DNA of 64,000 bases from Prorocentrum cordatum (Eukaryota > Sar > Dinophyceae > Prorocentrales > Prorocentraceae), in assembly GCA_963575745.1 (NCBI GenBank), contig CAUYUJ010016353.1:36001-100000 (forward strand), read 5' to 3'. Positions 43,241-54,003 of the stretch are shown one piece after another. Each line of letters begins with the position of its first letter. The first letter of the stretch is position 1. The translations under genes were made by a program, and so were the position numbers. The notes beneath the pieces are model-generated. The model had not been told where the DNA came from. It made no database searches and worked only from the letters and a program-made list of their open reading frames with translations.

Positions 43241-44717
43241 CATGAGCCAATCTTACCGTGACATTGTTCCCGTCCTATCTCTGGGCCCCCGGGCCTCGGG
43301 GAGGCCCCCGGGCAGGGTGTTCTTGGCGAGCTTCGAGCACGGGGGAGAGCACCTGCGCGGCCTCGGCGTGAGCTCCGATGTCTCCAAGGGCGAGCCTGTC
43401 TTCTGCATCCCGAAGGCGTGCTGGATCAACGAGGACGTGGTGCCGCGTTCCAGCAACTTCTCGATGCTCTGCGGGGCGAATGTGCGCGTGGCGCTCTGGC
43501 TGGCAGTCGAGGCGAAGAAGGGGCCCGCGTCCTTCTACTACCCGTATCTGGCAATGCTGCCCACAGAGGAAGCGTATAAGCATTTCCACCCAGCGTATTT
43601 GGAGGGCTTCCAGCTAGACGAGCAGCTGGATTTTTGGGAGGGGGCGTGGCTGCGCTCTCTCTCCGACTGCCACCGCGGGAGGGAGTCGCCCACTTGGGAG
43701 GAGGCCAAGCTCGCCTACGTGCAGCTGCTGACGCGGCAGTCCGGCTACGTAGGTCTGTCTCCGTTGGCAGATTTGGCCAACGCCGGCCCCGGCCACGAGG
43801 TGAACGTAGCGCAGCGCCTGGACGCTCAGGGCGACTTCTGCCTCGAGGCCGTGCGCGATCTGCCGGCGGGGGCAGAGCTGCTGACGGACTATTGGGCCTC
43901 GTCGCAGAGCCCCGCGCTGATGTTCTTCACGTACGGCTTCGCGTTGGACAGGGAGCACCACAACGAGACTCGAAGACCAGACAGCTGGAAAGGCAGCAAC
44001 AACACTTGAGAGCTTCGTGCGGATGTCTCGGGTCGGCGCCCGGGCGCGCGGGGGCGGTGCCAGAGGAGGCGCCCACACGGGTGGGGAGGACGCGGGCCCA
44101 GCGCCGGCCCGGGAACTCCGCGCGGGCCTGCGAGGGTTTGCGCCCGTGCAGTTTTCTGGTCTTCTGGAGACGGTGCCCAGCGCCGAGGATCCAGGCAGGA
44201 AACACCACCCGGACCTGATAGTTGGCGTATGCTAAGCGGCCCTGGGCGTTTACTGAAACGCCCTGCCCTGTTCGATTCCTTCTTTGGGTGCGTGCACTAA
44301 GCGGTGTCGCGTGTCGGGTAACTAAATTTATCATGGGGGTGGATTCCCTGAGATCCGATGTCGTGATTTTTTTCCAAGACTGAGTCCCCAGAAGTCTCGA
44401 CCCATTCCCCAGGACCGCTTTTTCATCCTGCGTCGTTTTTGGACCGTCCAGAGGCCCGGCGAGGGCCGCTATAGGGGCCGGACTCTGCGAAAAACCTCCG
44501 CCCTGCTTTTGGCAATGCGTTGGTTCTCTGGGCTCCCTGCGCTCCAGAGGAGTACGCGAACGCCGAGTACACGCTGAGCCCGCGGGACGGCTGCGCGGGG
44601 CTGCGAGCGCCCGGCTTCCGGCCGCCGCCGGGCGCGGGCCCGCCGCTCCAGAACCTCGCACGCTTCGCGGCTCGCTTCTGCCACGCGGGCGCTGCCGAGC
44701 CTCGGTGGGAGCTGTGA
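43241..44717 (+). CDS. SET-domain protein copy B (RLSMT/SETD-like), split by two insertions
   Basis: Coding blocks 43241-43969, 44172-44189 and 44552-44717 (TGA 44715). ATG 43241 is the nearest in-frame Met before the conserved GRVFLASFEHGG; the real start may be upstream. Blocks join in frame after excision with one copy of each flank: Asn-Glu-Thr-Val-Pro-Ser-Ala-Glu-Glu-Tyr-Ala. The first block carries the whole SET core: RGLGVSSDVSKGEPVFCIP, RVALWLAVEAKKGP, YLAMLPTEEAY, SPLADLANAGPGHEVNV (NH motif changed to NA), AELLTDYWASS (Gly of YG replaced by Trp) and FTYGFALDREHHNET. Copy A is cut twice inside this block; copy B is not. The last block (DGCAGLRAPGF, NLARFAARFC) matches block 4 of copy A. 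Two catalytic-site changes suggest reduced or absent methyltransferase activity (inference). A further exon may lie at 46545-46613. Confidence 0.75.
43970..44166. mobile_element. Intron-like insertion B1 in SET copy B
   Basis: 197 bp. Direct repeat GAGAC at 43965-43969 and 44167-44171. Inverted ends: (TCG)AAGACCAGACAGCTG at left against (CAG)AAGACCAGAAAACTG read inward from the right. Only AC-AG, not GT-AG, can be placed at the junctions. Copy A is uninterrupted here. Confidence 0.8.
44190..44546. mobile_element. Intron-like insertion B2 in SET copy B
   Basis: 357 bp. Direct repeat GAGGA at 44185-44189 and 44547-44551; weakly inverted ends (TCCAGGCAGG / CCCTGCGCTCCA). A shift inside the repeat gives GA...AG followed by G, a junction type reported in dinoflagellates. 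Holds a copy of the CCTCTGG family (44365-44515). A piece at 44236-44350 has a relative at 51505-51615. Copy A is uninterrupted here. Confidence 0.7.
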
Positions 44718-44756
44718 CGCTGTCGGCGGCCCAAAATCGGAGCAGCTGCGAGACTC

Positions 44757-44930
44757 CGTACAGTGCCGTTTTTTATTCATGCTCCGCGTGCGGACCAGGT
44801 ATTAAAGATAAAGGGTTGATAAATAAATACAAGGCTGAGTTTACGCATTAATGTATTCATAAATTAATCATGTATTGAAATCTTATATGTGTTAAAATCC
44901 TATGTGTTAGACTATTAGAAACTGCCCTAT
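44757..44930. mobile_element. AT-rich inverted-repeat element, GTACAGNGCCGTTTT family
   Basis: Ends GTACAGTGCCGTTTTTTATT and AGAAACTGCCCTATAG; AGACTC stands on both sides (44751-44756 and 44931-44936). Second copy 50215-50389 with ends CTACAGGGCCGTTTTCAA / TTGAAAACTGCCCTGTA. Confidence 0.75.
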
Positions 44931-45244
44931 AGACTCGCTAACGGTGCGTCAGCCAACGGCGGAGTGGGACATCCGATTGTAGGAAGGCGCGGCTCGTGGC
45001 CGAACCAAGTGTAGGAACGCGTGGTTCGTGTTTTTGTTCTACAACTCGCTGTGTGTCGTTTTCGTTCGACACATTCGCAGGTTTGAAATTCGGGAACGGC
45101 GGTTCGTGATCTCCTACGCTTTGTTTTGCGTGATCTCGGCGTCACACAAAACAATATTTCCAATCGCACCGTTAACCAAGCACGCCGTCATCGCGGCCTT
45201 GGCAGCTGCGAGACTCGAAGAAGGAAAGGCGCCATAAACATAAA

Positions 45245-45395
45245 CTTCTGGCGCTCCGCGCGGATTTCTTGGATCCGCGCCTGGGACCCCCAGGCGGCGC
45301 CTCCAGCGCTGCCCCTGGCGCGCTCCGCTTGCCGAGGGGGGGGCTCCAGCGCAGATCCACGAAATCTGCGCGGAGCGCCAGAAGTTTGTGTTTAT
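45245..45395. repeat. GC-palindrome element, best inverted copy
   Basis: ATAAACTTCTGGCGCTCCGC at left and GCGGAGCGCCAGAAGTTTGT at right; arms extend through GCGGATTTCTTGGATCCGCG. 15-bp direct repeat GCAGCTGCGAGACTC occurs at 44742 and 45202 before it. 45420-45940 shows no supported gene. Confidence 0.9.
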
Positions 45396-46544
45396 TGCGT
45401 TTTTTTGCTTCTAGAGACAGACCCGGATGCTTTCGGAGGCCGTCGAAGCCGGCAGAGGCACGTTCGATCGTCGCCGATATTTTGAGCGCGTGCGGCCCGG
45501 GGGGCGCGCTTACAACGAGTTGGCTCCACTGCAGATCTGGCGAGTGCAAGCCGAATCAGGGAGGTGAGAGCGACATGAATTCTGTGATGTTGCGAGCTCC
45601 GGAAATGATTTATGATATACTCCAAACAAAAAAGGCAGCACCATATGCAGCAACATTGTAGCACAGGATCTAGCACACATGTTGGTGAGAGTTGGCGCTA
45701 TGTGCTGGCGTCTCGTCAGATCCGCACTCCGCGGCATGGGAATGCCGTCGAGCTCTGGATCATCCGCCGTGCTTCTTCCACGACGCGCGCCTGTCTTCAG
45801 CAGCTCTCGGCATGCCAGAGAGCCGGTGCGGCACGAGACCTCGCTTCGCAGGCGGACCGGCCCCGAGGAATCGTTCGCCAGCGGCGCTGGCGTCGGCGGG
45901 CCAGGTTCGTTCGAGCCGGTGCGCCCGAATCGTGGCGCCGACGCAGACCCCCGACGTCGTGATTTTTGTTCCATGTTTGTGGCCCCCAGAAGTCTGGACC
46001 CCTTCCTGGGGACCGATCCATCCTGCGAGTCGTTGTCTGACGGTCCCAGGAAGGTCCCCTGGAGGCCGAAAGCAGCGAGACGCTGGTGGACGACGATCAG
46101 TGGAGAGGAAGCACGTTGCCAAAAGACCCCAGATGTCTAAGACATGCGCTCAGCATGTCCTAAACAGGTAAAGACATGATTTAGACATCGAAGAAATTCT
46201 ACATGTTAAGCACTCTTGTAATTCAGTGATCGGATTGTTAGGGCGTCCGTTGTCGTGGCATCCACAGCGAGGAGCCTCCCGTCGCGACTGCTTCACGGCG
46301 CGAGGAGGTCCAGGGACGGGCCCGCTCCCCGCGGGGACCGTGCCGCCAGCGGATCGACCGTGATGGGCAGGGCATCGGGCTCCCCTGTACTGGGGCAATG
46401 CACCTTCCCTGGGATACTGCACGGCCGGCTACCCGATCTGAGGCTTTTTGAGGCTCCGAGGTAGTTATGGTCTTGTTGGGACGATTATTGCTTCTTACGT
46501 CTACCCTTATGGTTGTGTTTTAGTGCCAGTTAACCGGGGCAGCA

Positions 46545-46613
46545 GAGTGGGCAGGGCATTGGGCGGATTCTCGTATCAAGCAGTGGCGAAGCGTTTCGGC
46601 CCGCCTGTTCTGA
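46545..46613 (+). CDS. Candidate last exon of SET copy B
   Basis: Reads ADSRIKQWRSVSARLF, stop TGA 46611-46613. It matches RRKIEQWRSVHG at 39.8 kb, and the 3' sequence GTGGTCTACACGAAATGTTC is shared with the other two gene ends. A possible preceding piece, LFEAPR (46450-46465), corresponds to WLEAPR of copy A, with about 80 bp in between. Confidence 0.5.
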   Translation, partial: EWAGHWADSRIKQWRSVSARLF

Positions 46614-47524
46614 GAACCCTTTGTGGTCTACACGAAATGTTCTCAGAACACTTCTGGCTGGGACGGTCTTGTTTCGATACGCCGGTCTTGTTCGCTCGAC
46701 TACCCCTGAGATCCTGGCGACTCAATTTTTGCGATCCGGGGGGATTTCGTGTAATTTCGGGCCCCAGGACCCTCACAGATCGATCCGGCTCGAAAAATGG
46801 CGCAGAAAGATAGTGTTTAGAGCTCCATGCTCGATTTTGCACGGCGTCTCAATTTTTGTTGAGACGTCGGATCTCAGGGACTGTTTCAGAGCCCCGAATC
46901 ATCAGGGGTAACTCGGGTCAGGGCTAGATCGGATTCGCTTTTCGGGAATCCAGACCCGCGTTACCCCGGACCCGAGTTGCCCCAGATAACTCGGGCGCCC
47001 ATCTGTCTCTGTTGAAAAAAGTAGGGAAAAATATTGGTAGGCCTATCTGAATGCCGGGACGGTCGGTCCCTGCTCAATCTAAGGGGGCGGCAGGGCGCGC
47101 GGGCGGGGTCCCATCGCTGGCAGGCAGGCGGGCGGCCCCTGCCGGGCGTGCGGGCTCACGGAAGCGGGCGGTCTTCGGAGGGGGCTGGGACGAGCACAGA
47201 TTTGTGGAAGTCGATTAAGGGAGGGGAAGCATGCTGCCAAATCATTTCCAGATGTCTAAAAGATGCTTCACACATTTTTGAACATGAAAGATGTTTTCCA
47301 GATGCCTCAAAGATGTCTAAAAGGTGTTTTCCAGATGCTTCAAATATGTTTAAAACAAAAACATGATTGAAACATGTTCAGAACATGCTTTACACGTTTT
47401 AACCACATCTTTTATTCAATGATGGGATTGTGGGAGCGCCCATTGTCATGGCATCCACAGGCATAGATCCGTCCCCGAGCGTTCTGGCGGGGCCAGGACG
47501 GAGCCGGGACGCCTACAGTCGGGG

Positions 47525-47690
47525 CCCTGAAGAAGAAACCCTTTTCGTTGGGGAGGGGCTCCGTGTTCCTTAATTGTTTCGCAGCTCGCCCTGGATGTTC
47601 CTTAGGTTTTCGATACGAAATCGAAGTTAAACTTATGGAAAATAGGGGCCTTGTTCCTTATTTCGGGCTCCTTAGGTCAACTCCTCGACT
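47525..47690. repeat. Dispersed repeat, GAGGGGCTCCGTG family (2 copies)
   Basis: Shares TTCGTTGG(G/A)GAGGGGCTCCG, AATTGTTTC(G/A)CAG, GAGGGGCC-like and TCAGGTCAAC with 55185-55335. Also nearby: 46092-46290 and 47212-47470 are diverged duplicates (CAGATGTCTAA, GGCATCCACAG). Confidence 0.75.
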
Positions 47691-47933
47691 GTATCATCGC
47701 GGAAGAAAAAGCACATAGACTGAAACTGTTGGCGCTCCGGGCGGATCATCCTGGATCCGCGCCGTGGGCCCCCCTGGCGACGCCTCCGGCGCCGCGCCCC
47801 TGGCGCGCTCCGGGGCAGCTCAGGAAGCTCACACCTTGACGAAGGACGCGCCCCAAGATGTATGAAGGGAAGATTTGCTGTCGTCTCTGTCTTCACTGTG
47901 CTCCTTTTCACCCCCGCCCCCCGCCGGGCGCAG

Positions 47934-48033
47934 GCAGAGGCAGGTGCACCGCTTTCCCGAGAACGGCGGCGAGCTGTGCCCGAGCGAGCTGACCGAGACG
48001 AAGGGCTGCAACGAGGCCCCGTGCGACACGCAG
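47934..48033 (+). CDS. TSP1-domain exon 1 (second half of a repeat)
   Basis: Reads QRQVHRFPENGGELCPSELT then ETKGCNEAPCDTQ, the second half of a thrombospondin type-1 repeat with its last two Cys. An AG acceptor followed by G stands at 47931-47934, and the exon ends in phase 0 at CAG 48033, followed by GAAGCT, a GA-type donor. The next repeat begins at 56537. Extracellular or surface adhesion is the usual role of TSP1 proteins. The first half of this repeat was not found upstream. Confidence 0.65.
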
Positions 48034-48094
48034 GAAGCTCCCCCTCTGCTGCTGCTGAGCTTCCTCCCCCTGTCCTCGACTTCCCTGGGAGCAG

Positions 48095-48375
48095 TCCGCG
48101 CGGATGTCTTGGGTCGGTGTGCTTGGCATCGCTCGGACGTGTGCCTTTTTCCCTCGGCGAGGACCATCGAGGAGCGTCCTTGATGATTTGGCGAAAAAAC
48201 CACGCACGAAACCGAAAAAAACAGGGAATGGACGTCCGAGCGATGGCGAGTGTGCGCCCCCCCCCCCTCGCTGGCGCGCAGCTGCGCGCCAGGGGGCGGC
48301 GCCGGAGGCGCCGGGCGCCGGGGCCGGGGGCCCAGCGCGGATGCGAGGACTCCGCGTGCACCTCTGGAGGTTTCT
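48095..48375. repeat. GC-palindrome element split by a nested hairpin
   Basis: GTCCGCGCGGATGTCTTGGG begins the left arm and GCCCAGCGCGGATGCGAGGA the right. Between them GCATCGCTCGGACGTGTGCC (left) is roughly inverted as GGACGTCCGAGCGATGGCG, giving a second stem. Confidence 0.7.
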
Positions 48376-48394
48376 GCACATGCCTTCCGGTGTC

Positions 48395-48553
48395 AAGTCG
48401 GGCAGGTCCCTCTACAGGGGGACTACTCAAAGATAGTCAAAGAAAAATAGTATGGGGACGATTGTTCTACTATTCTTGACTATTTTGAGCATGTCTTGGC
48501 TACGTTTTTATTTTTCGTCCAAAATCCGCTTGTAGGGGGGCATGCCCGACCTA
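48395..48553. mobile_element. GTCGGGCATGTCC MITE copy
   Basis: AAGTCGGGCAGGTCCCTCTA at left, GGGGGGCATGCCCGACCTAA at right. 48560-49740 has frames open on both strands (notably minus, about 49400-48570) but no recognised domain. Confidence 0.9.
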
Positions 48554-49744
48554 ATTCTAGTTCTCCTTCAGGCAGGGCTCCTCCTCCTCCTCCTCCGCCT
48601 CTCTCGCCAGTCGGGCCCCAGCGCAGATTCAGGGTGCACATGCGGTGTCAGACGTGCCGCTCTGCCCTCGTCTGACACGTGAGCCACAGTCACGGTCCAG
48701 GCCAGTCCTCCTCGTCCTTGGACTTCGAGCGGGCTGGCTGCTTCTGTCCCGCTGTTTTCCCCACCTGCACGTTTGGATTTCAGGGTTCTGACGTCTGGCT
48801 CCGGGACCGTCGTGACTGGGCTCTCCAGGAACTGCCCCCCAGGGAAGGGGCCGAGAGGGGCCCGCGAGTGGGGCACATCACGTCGTGGGCTGGCCGGGTC
48901 CGCGAGGTTCGAGACTCGAGTCATAGCTCTCCTGAGGCCCCTCGCGGTGCTGGGTGGGTGGTTGGGGGGCAGGGCGCTACGAGCGCCAGGTGTCGGGGGC
49001 GCGCAAGCATAGATCAGCGATCCGTGGATTTGGCGCGCGGTCGCCAAGGCCATAGATCGGGGGAGGTGCCCTCCCCAAGTTGCCGCCGGTGCCGCCTCGC
49101 TCGGCGGCAGAAATCTGCGATTTCCCATGGAAGCGGGACCCGTCGCTAATCCACGCCCCCCATGGATCCATGTTTGCGATCGCCTGAAGATAGCGTCAGG
49201 GCTCCCATCAAAGACGTGCAGGTTGCCGCTGCCCCAAGTGTTGCCCTCCTCGCACTGTTGGCCGCCAGGGGAAACGCCGCAGGGTTCGTCGGGCAGGGCG
49301 ACGGGCAGGTCGTTGACGGCGTCGGGCAGGGGCAGGTGGAGGGGTGCAGGAATGGGGTCCAGCGCCCGACCACAAATTCAGCGTGGTCCTCCGAAGTGAA
49401 CATCCACACAGCTTGTTTGCTCATCTCCTCGTTCCTCCACCTCGTCCTCGACGGAACGTTCTCCTCCACCGTTTTGCACTTTGCGGGTTTAGGGGTACTA
49501 AGTAGTTTCACAGCCGTGCCATTTTGCTATGCAAGCGGAGCTCATCGATACAGATCCCTGGTCGTTGATTGGGCCGTGTACTTCGTGATTGGTCTCATGC
49601 TATAGCAGTGCCAGCCCCCCACGAAAAATGGTGTGACCCTATTCTGCCAGTCCACCGCGGATCGCGCAGTCGTCATGAGTCTTGCACGTTCGCGCGCACG
49701 GTGTATACGGCAGGTCGTGCGGCAGAACATATTCGCAATTATGC

Positions 49745-49894
49745 TTAAGTCGGGCATGTCCCTCTACAAGGGGAATATCTAAAAATAGTATAAAAGTAGT
49801 CTGGGGACGATGTTTTGACCATGTTCGGGCATTTGTTCGAGTATTTTCCAGTTTTCCTCCAAACTCTGCCTGTAGGGGGACATGTCCGACCTAA
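49745..49894. mobile_element. GTCGGGCATGTCC MITE copy
   Basis: TTAAGTCGGGCATGTCCCTC at left, GGGGGACATGTCCGACCTAA at right. Confidence 0.9.
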
Positions 49895-50561
49895 AAATGT
49901 GCGCTCGACGCACGTGACTTCGCGCCCAGACGACGTTGAGCACCTCTCGACAGTCGCGCTTGCGTCGTTCACCTATAGTATCTTCCGGCGGCAAGCCCAG
50001 GGTGGAAGCGAGAAAGAGAAGGCCTTCTCACAGGGTTCGGAAGTCCCCCAGCCTTCCGAGAAGTGTCCTAGGCCTCCCCCGACACACAACAAAACACGAA
50101 GCAGTCTTTCAGGAGGCCAGAGGGCCTCTGAGAAGCCCCGCCGCCCTCTGAGAAGGCCTTCTCCTTCTCACTCCCCCCCCCCTCGTTCGCCGACGAGCCG
50201 CGCCTGCGTCGTTCACCTACAGGGCCGTTTTCAATGCATGCTCCGCGTGCGGATCATGTATAAACAATGCAGGGTTAAGCATCAAAAACAACGATGAGTT
50301 CATGCATACATTTATTCATATATTGATCAGTATTAAAAATCCCATAGGTTCAAACATCCCATGTCTTGAAAACTGCCCTGTACGTGCTCCTCTCACCCCC
50401 CCCCGGCTGCGGAAGCGACCCTCCCCCCCTCCCTCCCTGTGGCGCGGCACGCCGCCGCGCCCCGCCCGCGCGGCACGCGCCGTCCGGGCCTCCGCTCGTC
50501 TGCGGCCCACCTCCTCCTCCTCCTCCTCCTCCTCCTCCTCCTCCTCCTCGTGCACGTTGGT

Positions 50562-50754
50562 TTACGTCGGGCGTATCCCCCTACAGGGGGATTTGCGACG
50601 AAAAATAAAACATACTCCAAATATACACCAAAAAGGACAAAGAATACTCAAAACATAGTCCCCCAGCTATCTGTGGACTATGTTTTGCTTATTTTGGGTG
50701 TATTTTCTTGGTTTTCGTCGAAAATCCCCCTGTAGGGGGACAGGCCCGACTTAA
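50562..50754. mobile_element. GTCGGGCATGTCC MITE copy
   Basis: ACGTCGGGCGTATCCCCCTA at left, GGGGGACAGGCCCGACTTAA at right; closest to the copy at 40914. A (CCT)n run (50511-50549) precedes it. 50760-51630 shows no recognised gene. Confidence 0.9.
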
Positions 50755-51834
50755 ACGTAGGTCGTTGAAGGTAGGTCTGCTTCGGATTCCCAGATCCCAA
50801 TCCACTTCTTCAGCGCCCTCCGACTTCAAGAATCGGCACTCGTATATCGATGAGTTGTTTTGCTGTGTCTTGCTATGGAGGGCCTGAACCCAATGTACTT
50901 GATCCGCCTTCCTGCTTTTTATGCGTTTACACACTTCTTCCGGCGGACGTGTACTGCTTCTCTGCTCGATCTCCCCGTCGTCCTCCCGCTCGCCACTGTC
51001 GCCCCCCTCCCGAAGTCCCAGCCGTGATCCTCGCTGCAGGCCCGGAGACTCCGACGCTCCGAGCAGAATTCCCGCGGGGCGGTGTTCGGCCGTGGTGGGC
51101 CTCCCGGGGGCCCTCGCCGGGCCCCGGGAGCTCAGCTGCCCCGCGGTGCGCCAGGTTTGAACGCAGCACGCGCCGCGTGCGAGCCGTCCGTGTCAACACG
51201 CTGCGTGCTGGCTCGGCGTTGTGGCCCACGCTTGGGCGAGCGCATCGCGCCAAGCGCACGCTTTTCCAATCTGCGGGTCCAGCTCCGCGTCGACCCACTG
51301 CGGGTCGCGTGCTGCGCATCGGGGCGGCTGAGCTCCGGAGCGTCAGACTGCGACCCTGGGCGACAGGGCCAGCCCTGGGGACGCGGCCCGGACCTCCACA
51401 GCCCACGCCTCCAGATAATTGGAGCAGTTGGGCGTCTGGGACCGTCGCCCTCAGAGCCTAAGATCAAGGGAGGAAGAACCACGCAGACCGGACAATCGGC
51501 GCTTACGAAAGGGCCCTCGGCGTTTAGGAAGCAGCCCTGCCCTGTTTGATTCCTTCTTTGGGTGCGTTTACTAAACGGCTTCGCGTGTCGGGGTGGTTCT
51601 TATCGGGGTGGATTTTCTGCCCTCGATTAGAGACGGGGGTCAATGCAACCGGGGGTCAGCCAGGGCGCAGGATCTTGCAGGATCCTGCGAAGACCCCCTC
51701 TGGCTGACCCGGGTTGGCGAGCCGCTCGTGGCCGCGAGGCGGCCGCGCCTCATGGGCTGACCTGGGTTTGCGAAGCACTGCGCTGCAGTTTTTGCTTGTT
51801 ATTTGTTTGTTTCTCCTGCACTGCAGTTTTTTGG

Positions 51835-51867
51835 CTTCAGTGGCGGAGCGTCCTGGTTTGCTTCTAG
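51835..51867 (+). CDS. Third gene end of the SET-gene type (copy C)
   Basis: Reads WLQWRSVLVCF, stop TAG 51865-51867. Downstream sequence to 52075 is close to that after copy A's end: GTGGTCTGCACGAC, ATTTCTGGGTTCT, CATGTCGTGGTAGGCCT, GACGGTCGG(C/T)CCCTGCTCAA. No SET core was found between 46.7 and 51.8 kb, so copy C is truncated or only its 3' end was duplicated. Confidence 0.45.
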   Translation, partial: LQWRSVLVCF

Positions 51868-52069
51868 GCCCACGAACGAGTGATCTGAGAACCTTCTGTG
51901 GTCTGCACGACATGTCCTCAGGACCTTTCTGGCTGAGAGACTGTCTTTTTTGACACACCTGGTTCCTGTTCTACGAACCTTGTTTTGTTATTCGAACATT
52001 TCTGGGTTCTAAGAGCATGTCGTGGTAGGCCTCTAGGATTGCCCGGACGGTCGGCCCCTGCTCAACAGA

Positions 52070-53565
52070 AGGGGTTTCGTCTTCGATGCGGGCAGGATCT
52101 ATATATATATATATATATATATATATCCATATCCATATCCAGTGCGCCTTGGACGTTCTGTGACGGGGCGCCGCAAGGCCGAGGCGCACTGGATCTGGAT
52201 AAGGATGGAGCCTCTGGCTGGGGTCAGATGCTTCTCCGTGTCCAGGGCGCCTCGGGTTCTTGGGGAAGGGAGCCCGAAACTCCAAGCTGCAGAGGATGGG
52301 GACACGAGTCTTGCCCGCATCCGATGCGAGCCAGAGCTGTACCCACGTCCCAGTGGGCCCCGGAAACGGCATGGCCGTGTTTCCCCCCGTTTCAGAAGAA
52401 GTGTCTCTTGAACATGGAAGCGGCGAAAACAAAGACACGGCAGCTGGAAACGGCAAACCAACGGTTCCGGAATTGGAATTGGACATGGATGCAAAATCGG
52501 CGACGGGATAAAAATACCAGAACTGGAACCGGCAAACAAAACGGCGACGGAATTGGAAAACAATTGCGCACAATCGGCAAAGACGGCAAGACGGAACCGC
52601 CGGTAAAAAAACGGCCGTGTCGTTTCCATTACAGGGCCCCTTTCAGACCCATATCCAGTGCGTTTTGGATTTTCTAGGAAGGAGCGCCGAAAGGCCAAGG
52701 CGCGCTTGATATGGATCAGGATCGATCCCCTTTGGGCAGAGTTCTTATTGTCCATATCCAGGGCGCCTCGTGTTTCTCGGCAAGGGAGCCCGAACCCCCA
52801 AGCTGCAGTGAATATGGGCACAAGTCTCTCCCGATTTCGAGGGAAACATACACTTTCGACGGTCCGCGCGGGTTTGTTGGATCTGCGTTGGGCCCCCGTT
52901 GCGGCGCCTCAGTCGCCGCCCCTGGCGCGCTCTGCGCGCCAGGGAGGGGTCCAGCGCAGATCCAAGAAATCCGCGCTGACCGTCGAGATTGTATGCTTAT
53001 GCCGCTTATGCCGTTTTCCACGGTAGGGGCGTTGGTTAAGGAACGTGCCCAGGAGTCTTCAGACCTTGGAGGATTCCTTCTCTAATCGGGGCGGCGGTTA
53101 TACCCATGGCCGATCCACGATTGGAGTTCCAGCGGCTTCCAGACCCTGGACTCCGCACAGTAAGGATGAGCGACTTGCCAAGGTTGCCCCTGCATCCTCC
53201 CCCTTCGGCCCATCCACGGCCGCGTTCCCTGGCCGCGGCCCGCTCGCAGAGTGTCGGCGATGCCTTCCAAGGCCCTTGCATCCTTATCGGGCGCCCTGAT
53301 TCTACGGGTTGGCTGCACCTCCTCCGCTCGAGGATCGGCGGCGGGCCCGGGGGGAAGCGAGGAGGAGAAGGCCGTCTCAGAAGGCTCGGAAGCCACCCAG
53401 CCTTCTGAGAGGTGCTCTAAGCCTTCCCCGAAGACGCGGACAACTTCTCAGAAGGCCGGAGCGTTTCTGAGACGCCCTTCCGCTTGCTGAGAAGGCCTCC
53501 TTCTCGCTTCCCCCCCTTCGCTCGCCGCCGAACAACTCCTGCCCGCATCGAAGACGAAGCCCCTT
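52070..53565. repeat. Region bounded by a 28-bp inverted repeat
   Basis: TTCGTCTTCGATGCGGGCAG (about 52076-52096) returns inverted at 53540-53562 with one mismatch over 28 bp. Inside: (TA)n 52098-52125; direct repeat pair 52130-52330 and 52655-52850 (CATATCCAGTGCG, GGGAGCCCGAA, CAAGCTGCAG); a GC-palindrome copy 52860-53000; GGAATTGGAA-type low complexity 52420-52570. No gene supported. Confidence 0.7.
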
Positions 53566-53924
53566 GTGATCGTTTTCTTATTCATTGTTTTGCCGATCGG
53601 CGCGGGCCCTCGCACCTCCCCCTCCCCCCCCATGGAGCAGAGCTTGGCGGCTCACGCACTGTTGCAAACAGTGGCCTTCCGCAGAGGCCCAGAGTCAGAC
53701 CCCCCCCTCCCCCCCCCCTTCCGCCCAGTGTCGAAACGCCGAACAGGGAAAAGCTTACCTTCTAGAACGCCCCCGTGGAGCGGGCCGCCAGTCCGGACCC
53801 CCTCCCGGGGACCAGTTTTTTGTCCTGAGCCGCGTTCTGACGGCCCCGAGGCCCGGGCGGGGGGCCCCTGGAGGCCGAGAAGAACGAGAAACTTCCCGTC
53901 GTGATTTACCCCCCGCCCCTTCCT

Positions 53925-54003
53925 CCCCCTCCTCCTCCTCCTCTTCCTCCTCCTCCTCCTCCTCCTCCTCCTCCTCCTCCTCCGCCTCCGCCTCCTCCTC
54001 CTC
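53925..54003. repeat. (CCT)n tract
   Basis: CTC array; a second one at 54270-54507. Confidence 0.95.

Noticed and set aside
48568-49380. Minus-strand frame of about 270 codons
   Set aside because: Pieces look protein-like but all strands are open in this GC-rich stretch, and no domain or paralogue supports it.
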